A stretch of 64,000 nt of DNA from contig JAFKAC010000005.1 in assembly GCA_025766275.1 (NCBI GenBank), positions 1,550,001 to 1,614,000 of the forward strand. The letters run 5' to 3'. The stretch's first letter is position 1. Each line of letters starts with the position of its first letter. This document shows, in pieces, positions 1-8,983 of this stretch. The translations under genes and the position numbers were made by a program. The DNA is from Lactarius indigo (Eukaryota > Basidiomycota > Agaricomycetes > Russulales > Russulaceae). The notes beneath the pieces are model-generated. The model made no database searches, was not told the origin of the DNA, and saw only the letters and a list, made by a program, of their open reading frames with translations.

Positions 1-1
1 T

Positions 2-1763
2 CTACATGAGCTCTTTTTCTGTGAGGAGTGCGATGCTGTCCGCTGCAATCGCTGCGTTTCCGTAGAAGTTAGTGGCTACTACTGCCCGAACTGCCTCTTT
101 GAGGTGCCTAGTGCGAGCGTACGCGCAGAGAAGAATAGGTTCGTGTCGATCATCTGGACTAGGAACTAGCATTCTACGAATATTTGTTAGATGCGCGCGC
201 AATTGCTTCATGTGCCCTTGCTGTCGAAACACGCTTTCGGTCGTGCCTTCAGACCCATCGGATGCGGACGATGGGAGACTTCTAACCGGTGGTTTGGGTG
301 TGGTCGGCGAACCTCCCTTCTTCCTTTATTGCAATTATTGCAGATGGGATTCTGCGGAGGTCGATGTAACGTTTGAAAAGCCAACGGGCCTTGCTGGTGA
401 GTCGGTCTTCGAGCCCCAACGAACCCTCGGCTGACGTGCTCTGGCAGCACAATTGCAGAGATTTGAGGACTCTGCGCCCGATTCTCTCGAGTTTGAACGT
501 CTCAAAGAACACTTTGAGCCTTTCCTACGTGCATCCTCTTCCTCCGGCCATCCACAGGCAACGCACTCACACCCTGCCCACATCAATCCCATCACAGCCG
601 CAGCGTCATCTGCATTGGCACGCGATATCCCAGGTGTGGTGAAATACACCCCTGCTCCTCGCGGGCGGCGAGACAAGGGCCCACGGGATGAGCTTTCCGA
701 ATACCGTAGCCGGGTTGAGGTCGCGGGTACAAAGGACACCTCTAACGTAGATTTCGTCCGCCGACTGGAGGAAGTGTCACAGGTTGCAGCCCTCAGCCAG
801 CGGTGGACCAGCAGCTGGACAACGCCGCTGCGTTCTAGGTATGTCCTCATTCTGACGGTCCTATGACATGGGGTATTTATCACAGAGCAGCGATTTACGA
901 CCCTCGCGGATCCCGCTACGTTCTAAAAAAACGAAGCGTTGTTCGACATGTCGTCATATCCTCATTCAAGCCGGAACAGAAGGCACAATCGGTTCGCTTC
1001 AAGATAAAACTCGTTGCCGCCAACTACCTTCCCGCCATGTCTATTGCCTTTCCGAGTCCGGATTTGGCTCGGCAACGCGCAGCGGGTGGTCGGCAGACCA
1101 CAGTCGAGGACACGAGCGGGGCAAGCGGCCTCCAAGCAGGAGGAACTTACCCGTTCCAGCTCGCGTTGACGAATCCACTGTACGATCCCATTAAAGTGCG
1201 ATTGAAAGTGGAACCGCAAGTGCCTCCACCGTCCTTCATCTCACCTGCGGACGGTAGCCCTGAAAAGGCGAAGCGACCACCGTTCGTGGTGCGGCTACCA
1301 CGGCCCGAGTCGGAGATCCCAGTCGCGGCCTTCGCGGAGGCGTGGGAGTACGAGGACGACGAAGACATGTTCGGAGGTGACGATGACGAACTTGGACTGG
1401 AACGCGAACGCGGAGGAGGCGGCGGGAAGGGGAAGGGGATCGGCGTGATAGAGAGGCGGGCGAATGTGACAGTGGTTGGTGGGGAGGTCGTGATTGGCCG
1501 AGACGCGAAAGGCTCGATCAAGGTAGGTGTGTGTTTCGATGGACTGATACATCGCTGATGGTGGCATTTCTTTTTGATACAGTTTAATATGCTCGTTTCT
1601 TACACATATCGGTCGGACTGACCCGCTCGTCGATGAGGAGGTCCAGGCCACACCTTCACGGAAGGAGAAATTGCCAGAGATGAAGACGTTCACGTTTTAT
1701 ACGGCGGTCGACCTCGGGGTGATCATTCCTCGGGTCGGAGTAGAATCGATTACATCAGATTAA
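2..1763 (+). CDS. Dynactin subunit 4 (p62), 5' partial
   Basis: This is a subunit of the pointed-end complex of dynactin, the adaptor that links cytoplasmic dynein to cargo. The window opens inside the N-terminal zinc-binding region. Cysteine pairs are visible in FFCEECDAVRCNRC, YYCPNC, CFMCPCC and LYCNYCRWD, and a further CSTC pair lies near 935-950. The later block VRFKIKLVAANYLP is the conserved p62 core. Introns are 139-190, 397-447, about 839-887 and 1523-1582, and the stop is at 1761-1763. The homologous frame moves by +1 twice: near 965 (HILI to KPEQK) and at 1619, where TGA follows YRSD and the next frame continues DPLVDEE. A poly-Gly and acidic loop at 1360-1430 looks lineage-specific. 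The family call is firm. Whether the gene is intact depends on whether those two extra bases are real. Confidence 0.88.
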
Positions 1764-1967
1764 TTAATTAAACCCTAACCATAAATAACACTGATGGAGC
1801 TCGGTTTGGCTGTGTCGAGGTTGCTCGCTCGTTGGTTGCTCTCGCTGCCCTCTCTTTGTCTCATCCCTCACTGGATGCTGGCATCCCCCCTCTAACCTTG
1901 CCAGGTGCAAGCTTACCCCCAATTCCCTTTCCTATTTTTTTCAACTTCTCCTCTCTCGGTGTTACCT

Positions 1968-3053
1968 ATGGCGTCGACTAATGCCGTGGCTACATCCTCC
2001 ACCACGACACTGACAGAGGAATCAGGGCCACAGGCGGGCCCCTTGCCATCCAAGCGTGGAGAGATTGGTTTCATAGAAGGAGTCCATACCCAACCACCAG
2101 CACCGGCTCAGCCCGTTGAACAGGATAATTTGCCCGCGCGTCACCCCGCAGATCGTATCCCAGTTCCGTCATCAGGCCTTCCTAGTGATGCCTCCCTACC
2201 ATCAGGAACTTCATCAATTCCTCCGGATAGTTCCTCGGTGAATACTGTGGACAAACGCACCTTTCGTTGGCGCAAGAAGCTCCCCAAATTTATGGGCATT
2301 CACTTCATGACCCTCCTCTTGATATGTGTCCAGATATTGCTCTTTGTAGGAACTATCGTGGGATGGGTCTTCGCGGCTCGGGCACTGGGTGACAAGTTTG
2401 ATGCCCCTCCTCCACCCCCTCCTGATCCGGATGGTGACCAAAATCCGCCTCCACCTCCTTCTGACCATTCTTCAAGCATCTTCGTTCATGTCGCTTTCGC
2501 CGTCGTTGCCATAGCACAACTTATCATCTTTGAGCGCCGCGTTTACCGACTACGCGCCGAGCGTTACGCCTTCAAACATCCAGGCGAAGTCCTTCCGAGT
2601 TCGCTACGGCGCGGGCATTCGTTGGCTGACGCTACGATTCCTATGGCACCATGGAGCCGACCCCCCCTTCCGACGTATGCGGCTGCCCTTGCAGCAAGCG
2701 GCGTCGGGACTGGAGATGTAGAGGATGCGGAGATCGCCCGAGCTCCCCCACCAGCATACGGCAAGACTCGCGGAAGCACACTGCTCCTCGCCGGTTTCCT
2801 GCGCAACAGCCTAATTGTTCAAGCACGAGAGCACGAGGAAGATCGTAGCGCAAGTAGAATGAGCAACCGCAGCGATCGCCCGGTCAGTATTCTAAGTCGG
2901 GGCGAGAGACGGGAGGACCGCCGATCCGCGGATCTGGAACGAGGAACAGTGACACTAGGTGGGGATGAAGAAGGGCACCAACTTGACTCAAGTATCACTG
3001 CCGGCCCGAATGCGGGTCAACGAGGGGTGAGCTCTTCCTTTATGATGCGGTGA
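1968..3053 (+). CDS. Two-pass membrane protein of unknown function
   Basis: This is a single-exon gene. The reading frame is open from an upstream ATG at 1905, but ATG 1968 (MASTNAVATSS) has the better context and gives about 361 residues. The order is a Ser/Pro-rich N-terminal region; a hydrophobic helix (FMTLLLICVQILLFVGTIVG); a proline and aspartate loop (PPPPPPDPDGD); a second hydrophobic helix (VHVAFAVVAIAQLIIF); then a basic and Arg-rich cytosolic tail. The tail carries a PPPAY motif, a possible WW-domain or Rsp5 ligand. Similar two-helix proteins with a PPAYGKTRGSTLLL-like stretch occur as uncharacterised proteins in Agaricomycetes. No enzymatic motif is visible, so no function is assigned. 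No frame break is seen. Confidence 0.65.
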   Translation: MASTNAVATSSTTTLTEESGPQAGPLPSKRGEIGFIEGVHTQPPAPAQPVEQDNLPARHPADRIPVPSSGLPSDASLPSGTSSIPPDSSSVNTVDKRTFRWRKKLPKFMGIHFMTLLLICVQILLFVGTIVGWVFAARALGDKFDAPPPPPPDPDGDQNPPPPPSDHSSSIFVHVAFAVVAIAQLIIFERRVYRLRAERYAFKHPGEVLPSSLRRGHSLADATIPMAPWSRPPLPTYAAALAASGVGTGDVEDAEIARAPPPAYGKTRGSTLLLAGFLRNSLIVQAREHEEDRSASRMSNRSDRPVSILSRGERREDRRSADLERGTVTLGGDEEGHQLDSSITAGPNAGQRGVSSSFMMR

Positions 3054-3505
3054 TACGACAAGCGTCTAATTGAAGTTTGCGCATGCTAGATTGGGACGAA
3101 CTAACATATCATTCATTTGTCGTGCTGTATCAGTGTTGAGTAACCTTTGTGACCATAAAAACTGTTGTTTCTTTTTCTTGCTCTCTCACTCACCTGCAAG
3201 TATAGCTCGCCACCCGCTTACGTAAATTTCCATTCCTTCTGCTGGTATTCGTACTAAACCCTCGGAAGCAGTCAAGAATAGGGTCAGCGGGAACGGATGG
3301 GAACCCGAAAACGGATGACTCGACGGTCTCGTCCCCGATGCTTGGCCAATAGGCTTGACCCTCTCGGCGGGCGGTGCGTTTTGGGTTGAGTCACTTGTCA
3401 TCGTACTTGGCGTACCATTCTCTTCCCTTGCACAGCTCCCCTATTCATATTCATAATGCTCGTCACTCGTAGATCACTTACCCCTTTTCCCACCTCCACC
3501 CCACC
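3054..3505. other. Intergenic, membrane protein to arrestin-like gene
   Basis: The stretch holds the 3' flank of the membrane-protein gene and the 5' flank of the arrestin-like gene. It ends in a pyrimidine-rich run just before ATG 3506, as is common upstream of highly expressed fungal genes. No gene, repeat or TATA box is recognised. Confidence 0.5.
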
Positions 3506-5067
3506 ATGACGCCCCTCTCTCCGCCAGTTTTCTTCCTTCCTCTACCGCCATGTTCTAACAAAATGCCACTCGAACCACCTACGTACTCCCCGTCTGCAGC
3601 AGTTCCTCCCTACTCGCTCTCGCCTGGGCCATCAGAGCGGACGCTTGCCGTCTCTTCGCGCTCGCGGAGAAGGATACCAACGGGCGTTTTCACGCGGAGC
3701 AACAAGCTCATAACCATCGCTCTCCGCGATCAAGAAGAGAACGCTACACAACCTACCTATGGTCGTAACAGTACGGTTTGCGGCGACATCGGTCTCAGTT
3801 GCACTCAAGGTGTGCAGTCAGTCTCCATCAAAGTAAGTGCTGTCACACCACGCTGCAGAATGGCTGTCTCATGGCTATACCTTTAGGTTGAAGGGCGATT
3901 GCACCTAGCCGACCCGCATGGCGCAAGCGCAAATACTCCATTCGTCAGCATGCTATATCCTGTTGGGGGGATCGATGCCAGCGGTGTATGCCCTAGCATT
4001 TTTCCGTTTGAATTCATGCTCCCTGATGGGTTCGTCGATAATGGAATAAGGCGCGCACTCCCCCCCACCTACAACCTACGCTCCGATTTGTCAGGCATAC
4101 GCGTTCAGTGCAACTATGTCATGAAGGTCATCGTGAAGCGCAAGGGAGGCAAGCTGGCTCTTTGGACACCCCAGAAAAAGTGAGCGGGCGCCTCTCCTGT
4201 TTGACTCGACTTTAATTCTAATCGTTGGCTACAGGTTGACTATTCCGTTCACGTACCGGTCCCGATTCCGACCTCCGCAACCCATTCTTCCTTCACCGTT
4301 TCCATTCCTCTCCACGATCAAGTCATTACCCGAAGAATGGTTCCAAGTTACGAGCACGATGGCAGTCAAACCGCACTCGGACATCGAGCCGATTGATTGT
4401 CATGTAAGCGAGCGAACTTCTCTGCTAAACATGGGAACGTGCCTGATAAATTCCTCTTTTAGTTGTTTATCCCTGTCGTCCAAACATTTGCGTTGACGGA
4501 TACGATTCCCGTTTACCTACAGCTCATCGCACCACCCAAATCGTTACAGGCGTTTTTATATCCCTCCATGCCGAACCATTCAAAACTCAAGCGCTCGAAG
4601 AGCAATGCTGCCGAGGCCGCCACTGCCCCGCCGACCGTGCGCGTGTATCTGATGCGTCAGCTCTCCGTCGTTCTCAAAGGCATACACTCGATGCGTAAAT
4701 CCACGATCGGCGAGGGCACCTTGCGCTCACTTCCTCCTGGTGCCCCGATGCCCCTGTTGCGCTCGCAACCCCTGGATGCCGGGCTCAGCACTCTTGACTT
4801 TGAAGGTGAAGTGCGTGCGGACTCTGACGTCACAGTGGGCCAGTTCGCTTTGAGTCGAGTGCAAGTTCGGGTGCGTTCTCATCCTTATCAACGCTTCGAG
4901 TCTGGGGTTACGTTACTAATAGAGCTTCTCAGGACTTCATGACGGTCTACCTTGCGCCACCGAACCAATATACGTCACCGCTGAATCCCCTTCTGCACTC
5001 GCACCCTATTCGCCTCGTCACAGACTCTTTTACAGAATCTACAGACCACGAAAGTCACGTCTCATGA
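3506..5067 (+). CDS. Arrestin-like protein
   Basis: The gene has five exons with introns 3833-3886, 4180-4234, 4404-4462 and 4871-4932, all GT-AG and all joining in frame. The product is about 445 residues. The N-terminal part contains TGVFTRSNKLITIALRDQ, followed by a beta-rich region (VQSVSIKVEGRLHLAD) and a second half ending QVRDFMTVYLAPPNQ. The pattern matches the arrestin-like proteins common in Agaricomycetes, whose relatives act as ubiquitin-ligase adaptors at membranes. It is preceded by a Pro/Tyr-rich head (PPTYSPSAAVPPYS), and PPxY motifs are typical of alpha-arrestins. Translation may begin at 3506 or at the in-frame ATG 3563. The fold assignment is by pattern only. Confidence 0.62.
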
Positions 5068-5773
5068 TTTTACTCTCACGACTGTACTCTACCTACCTCC
5101 ATTTTCATATCCATCTTACCTTACTCTCGTAGGCATTTGTACTCTAGTCGCTCTATCCTACTCACGCTAGCATAACTTTGCCATGCGCGTGCATGGCTTG
5201 AGCATCTATACTACTCTCATTGTTTGTACGAATTATCACGAATAAATGTCACCCATGCGGGCGTAGTGTGCACACCATCACCCGTCAACCGAGTATTACG
5301 CAGTCCTGGTTGCCGTGACTTTCATTTTTAGCCTTGAGTGTGAGAATGGGTGTTTCGTGCATGTCCTGTTACTCACAGCAGCATAGCATGACACGGCCAC
5401 ATGGCAGTACTAGTATGCGTCCCAAATATTACAGTACGTACATCTTGCGTACATCCTTCGACGTTCTTCGAGTTTCTGGGTTCCATATTCGAGCTAGCTC
5501 ACCGTACTTGTCTGAGCCAACGATGGCCTCCTTCGTACCACCTTGGTGAGTCCCAGATCACCCAACAGCACAACTTGGACTAGCAGTGCGCACGTGGCCT
5601 ACATAACAATTGAATACTATGATCTGCACAGCGGCATAGCAATCCAGTGCGCACGTCGACCACCGTAAGCTTATCGCTCACCAGACCTTAGAACATTCGA
5701 CTGGATGGAACGATTTCGAGTTCAGCTGAGCTCTACTAGTACATAAGGGGTTCTCCGGAGAAAGCTGCCCCAT
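5068..5773. other. Intergenic, 5' of the F-box pair
   Basis: About 700 bp with only short spurious reading frames. An AATAAA-type signal at about 5241 suits the end of the upstream gene. Nothing else is recognised. Confidence 0.4.
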
Positions 5774-7366
5774 TTGTTCTCTCCCTCATGCACTCCCCAA
5801 AGTAAGTGCTCTAGCTCTTTCAGTGCTCCACCGCGGGAGGTGACGGTCAATGTCGCGGATCTCCCAATAGGCGTGCCCGACTCATATTGCCCCCTCAATC
5901 CGCACAATGCGAATGTCCAAGCAGAGGTACATCTCCAGCCACGTACATGTGCCACTCGCTAACTTGTTCTCCTTCTCGACAAGTCACGATCCGGGAGCTT
6001 TCCGATGAAGTGCTTCTGAACATATTTCGTTGTTGTCTAGATACCTCTCCACGATTTTGGCCCAAACTTGTGCACATATGTCGCAAGTGGCGATCTATTG
6101 TATTTGCGTCTCAATGGGCTCTACTCCTTCAATTGTTCTGCACCCACGGAATGCCTGTTTTGAAGACTCTAGATTGCTGGCCCGCCCTGCCTATCGCCGT
6201 GCAGTACGGGGGATCTCTAGCGCTCGACCCATCGACTCCCGAGGACGAGGACAATATCGTGGCCGCACTGAAGCAGACTGATCGAGTCAGGTCTATCAGC
6301 CTCACCGTCACAAGTTCGCTCCTGGAAAAGTTATGCGCAATAGAGAGGCCCTTTTCGGAACTGGAAGACCTCGTCCTTTGGTCTCGAGATGGCGTACATC
6401 TGACCCTTCCCAGCACATTTCGATGGGGCCCACGCCTTCGTCGTCTCCATTCGACTAGAATCTCCTTTCCAGCACTCCTTCAGCTTCTTTGTTCTTCCAG
6501 GGATCTTGTGGACCTCCAGCTCCACAAAGTTCTCGATTCTTGGCATTTCTCACCAGAAGTACTCACGAACGCCTTGTCTGGGATGGCCCAGCTTCGATCA
6601 CTTTCACTCCATTTCCTTAGCACCGAAATTTACATTGGCGTACCCCCACTGTCCAGGGAACGCGTTATCCTCCCCGCTCTCACCCACCTTGATTTTCGAG
6701 GATTGAATGTGTACTTGTGGCCAGAATCGATGCTTTTCGTCTAGGGGATATCGAAATCACAATCTTCAATAAATTCATCAATCTTTCAGAACTTAGCGAA
6801 TTCATCGATCGGATAGAAATGCACAAGTCACACCGTCGAGCACATATTCTCTCTTCTGAGCGTGCCATCTCCATCTCCTTGACACAGCCAAGAACTCCCA
6901 CGTGCCTCAAATTGCACTTATTCCGCAAGTCGTTAAGCGAGAAGCTATCCTCCATGGCTCGAATCTGCATTCATTTTTCTGCCCTCCTTTCCAATGTGGA
7001 GGATCTACGCATCAGTGCCATGCGACCACCAAAGAATAGTTAATCTATTGAGCGATGGCTAGAGCCCATCAACTCGTTCACAGGTGTAAAACGGTTTTAT
7101 CTCATTGGGAACCATTCGACAAACATCGTGCGTGCTTTTCAGCTACCGGATAGGCGGCACGAAACTGTGCTCCCTACCCTTCACACGATCTACATATCGC
7201 AGCCTGGGCCACGTCATGCCCCTTTGAGGGAGGCCATAGTGTCATTCATGACCTCACGCCGGCTCTCGGGCCATCCTATAGGTGTGGAATACGAACGATT
7301 GTACCACACCAGTGGACTAGAACAACGTGGAACAGGTACATTGTATGCCCAGTGTCGCCACCACTG
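5774..7366 (+). pseudogene. Decayed F-box protein copy
   Basis: This is the upstream member of a tandem pair. It keeps an F-box (VTIRELSDEVLLNIFRCCLD) and the following leucine-rich region, which aligns along its length with the intact copy at 7352-8983. Three lesions are visible. Relative to the neighbour, about 10 bp are missing near 6713 (between VYL and VARIDA), which shifts the frame. A TAA at 7041-7043 interrupts the downstream frame, which then resumes as SIERWLEPINSFTGVKRF. The intron acceptor that reads CAG in the intact copy reads CGA here, near 5980. The terminal zinc fingers of the neighbour are absent. It probably yields no functional SCF adaptor. Given the base-level quality of the region, one lesion could be artefactual, but not all of them. 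Confidence 0.75.
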
Positions 7367-8983
7367 ATCGCTTACTCGTTTGAAGTAGGTCCCTCTTCTC
7401 AGCAGGTAGTGATCGAGACGCTCTCCGACGACGTCCTTCTGAACATATTTCGTTATTATCTGGATGCCACACCGCAATTGTGGCCTACGCTCGCGTTGGT
7501 TTCCCACAGATGGCGACAGATCGTAATCACATCACCTCTGGGTCTGAATCTTCGACTTTATTGTACGCCAGGAACGCCCGTTTTGAAGGCTCTAGATTAC
7601 TGGCCTTCCCTACCTATCGTCGTACAGTACGGGGGGATTCTAGATCTCGATCCCCCTGCTCCCGAGGACGACGACAACATCATTGTCGCACTGAACCAAT
7701 CGGGTCGTGTTAGTTCCATCAGTCTCACCGTCACCAGCTCGCTCCTTGAAAAACTTGCCGCAATCTCCGAGCCGTTTTCGGGTCTAAAAGAACTTGCTCT
7801 TCTGTCCCGAGATAATATGCACTCGACCCTTCCCGACACTTTTCGGTGGGGCCCGCACCTCCGTACTCTCCACTCAACCAGGATCGCCTTTCCTTCACTC
7901 CCGCAGCTACTTTCACCCTCACAAGACCTTGTAGACCTTTGGCTCCACGAAATTCCTAGGGGCGGGTATTTTCCTCCAGAGGCGTTCGCGAACGCGTTGT
8001 CGGGGATGTCCCAACTTCGAACACTTTCTCTCCATTTCCTTTCCCTTCCCCCCCGCCGAAACTACCTTGACTTGCCTCCACCGTCAGGGGAACGCGCTGC
8101 TCTCCCTGCTCTTACGTGCCTCAAATATCGGGGAACTAGCAGGTACTTGGATGGTCTCGTGGCTAGGATCGATGCTCCCCGTCTCGGGGATATCGACATT
8201 GCGTTCTTTAGCCAGCCCACGATGGACGTATCACAACTTGCCCGACTCCTTGGCCAGATAGAAATACTGCGTTCGCATCGTCGAGCAGACGTTCTAACCT
8301 CAGAGCGTGCTATTTCCATCGCCTTTACCCAACCAGATGCTCCTACACGGCTTGAATTGCGAATATCATGCGAACAGCTAGGCTGGCAGTTGTCCTCGAT
8401 GACTCAAATATGCAACCAATTTTCTCCTTTCCTATTCCATGTAGAGGTTCTAGGCATCAACACAATCGGAGCACCAAGTGGGCAGGGCGACACGGATGGT
8501 GAACGATGGCTGGAGCTTGTCCGCGCATTCGGCGGCGCAAAAGACTTTCGAGTGGCTGGCGTACATGCGACGGACATCTTATGTGCTTTGCGTCCAGTTG
8601 GTGGAGGCCATGCAGTTGACACAACTTCGCTCCCCGCCCTGTGCAACCTTCGTGTACAGAATCCTATGCCAATAGTTGGGCCGTTATGGGACGCACCCCA
8701 GTCATTCGTCAACTCGCAACGGCTCTCAGACCGTCCCGTGGAAGTGTACGTGTCACGATTTTCGTGCCACATCTGTGATACTAGCTTCCCACTGAGGCAA
8801 GAACTCAAAAGACATCTCGTAGACGATCACGCGCCTCAAAAAGGGTGCCACTATTGCGACAAGCAGCAATACGACCATCTATTCCGCAAACATCTCAAAA
8901 GCAAACACCCTGAAGTCACACGCACCGACGCACTTACCCCCAATCTTGCTCCTCTTCCCATTCTAACATTCGCGGTACAATGA
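7352..8983 (+). CDS. F-box protein with C-terminal C2H2 zinc fingers
   Basis: The open frame encodes about 543 residues. An N-terminal F-box (VIETLSDDVLLNIFRYYLD) would bind Skp1 in an SCF ubiquitin ligase. A long leucine-rich beta/alpha region follows and is the presumed substrate-binding part. At the end there are two fingers: CHIC...H-x4-H near 8767-8823, and CHYC...H-x4-H near 8849-8911. The start is uncertain. The frame at 7352 opens with GTG. By comparison with the upstream copy, an intron with donor near 7336 and acceptor at 7411 (CTTCTCAG) probably joins a short first exon that was disturbed by the duplication boundary. No indel is seen in the body. Substrate unknown. Confidence 0.8.
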   Translation: MSPPLIAYSFEVGPSSQQVVIETLSDDVLLNIFRYYLDATPQLWPTLALVSHRWRQIVITSPLGLNLRLYCTPGTPVLKALDYWPSLPIVVQYGGILDLDPPAPEDDDNIIVALNQSGRVSSISLTVTSSLLEKLAAISEPFSGLKELALLSRDNMHSTLPDTFRWGPHLRTLHSTRIAFPSLPQLLSPSQDLVDLWLHEIPRGGYFPPEAFANALSGMSQLRTLSLHFLSLPPRRNYLDLPPPSGERAALPALTCLKYRGTSRYLDGLVARIDAPRLGDIDIAFFSQPTMDVSQLARLLGQIEILRSHRRADVLTSERAISIAFTQPDAPTRLELRISCEQLGWQLSSMTQICNQFSPFLFHVEVLGINTIGAPSGQGDTDGERWLELVRAFGGAKDFRVAGVHATDILCALRPVGGGHAVDTTSLPALCNLRVQNPMPIVGPLWDAPQSFVNSQRLSDRPVEVYVSRFSCHICDTSFPLRQELKRHLVDDHAPQKGCHYCDKQQYDHLFRKHLKSKHPEVTRTDALTPNLAPLPILTFAVQ

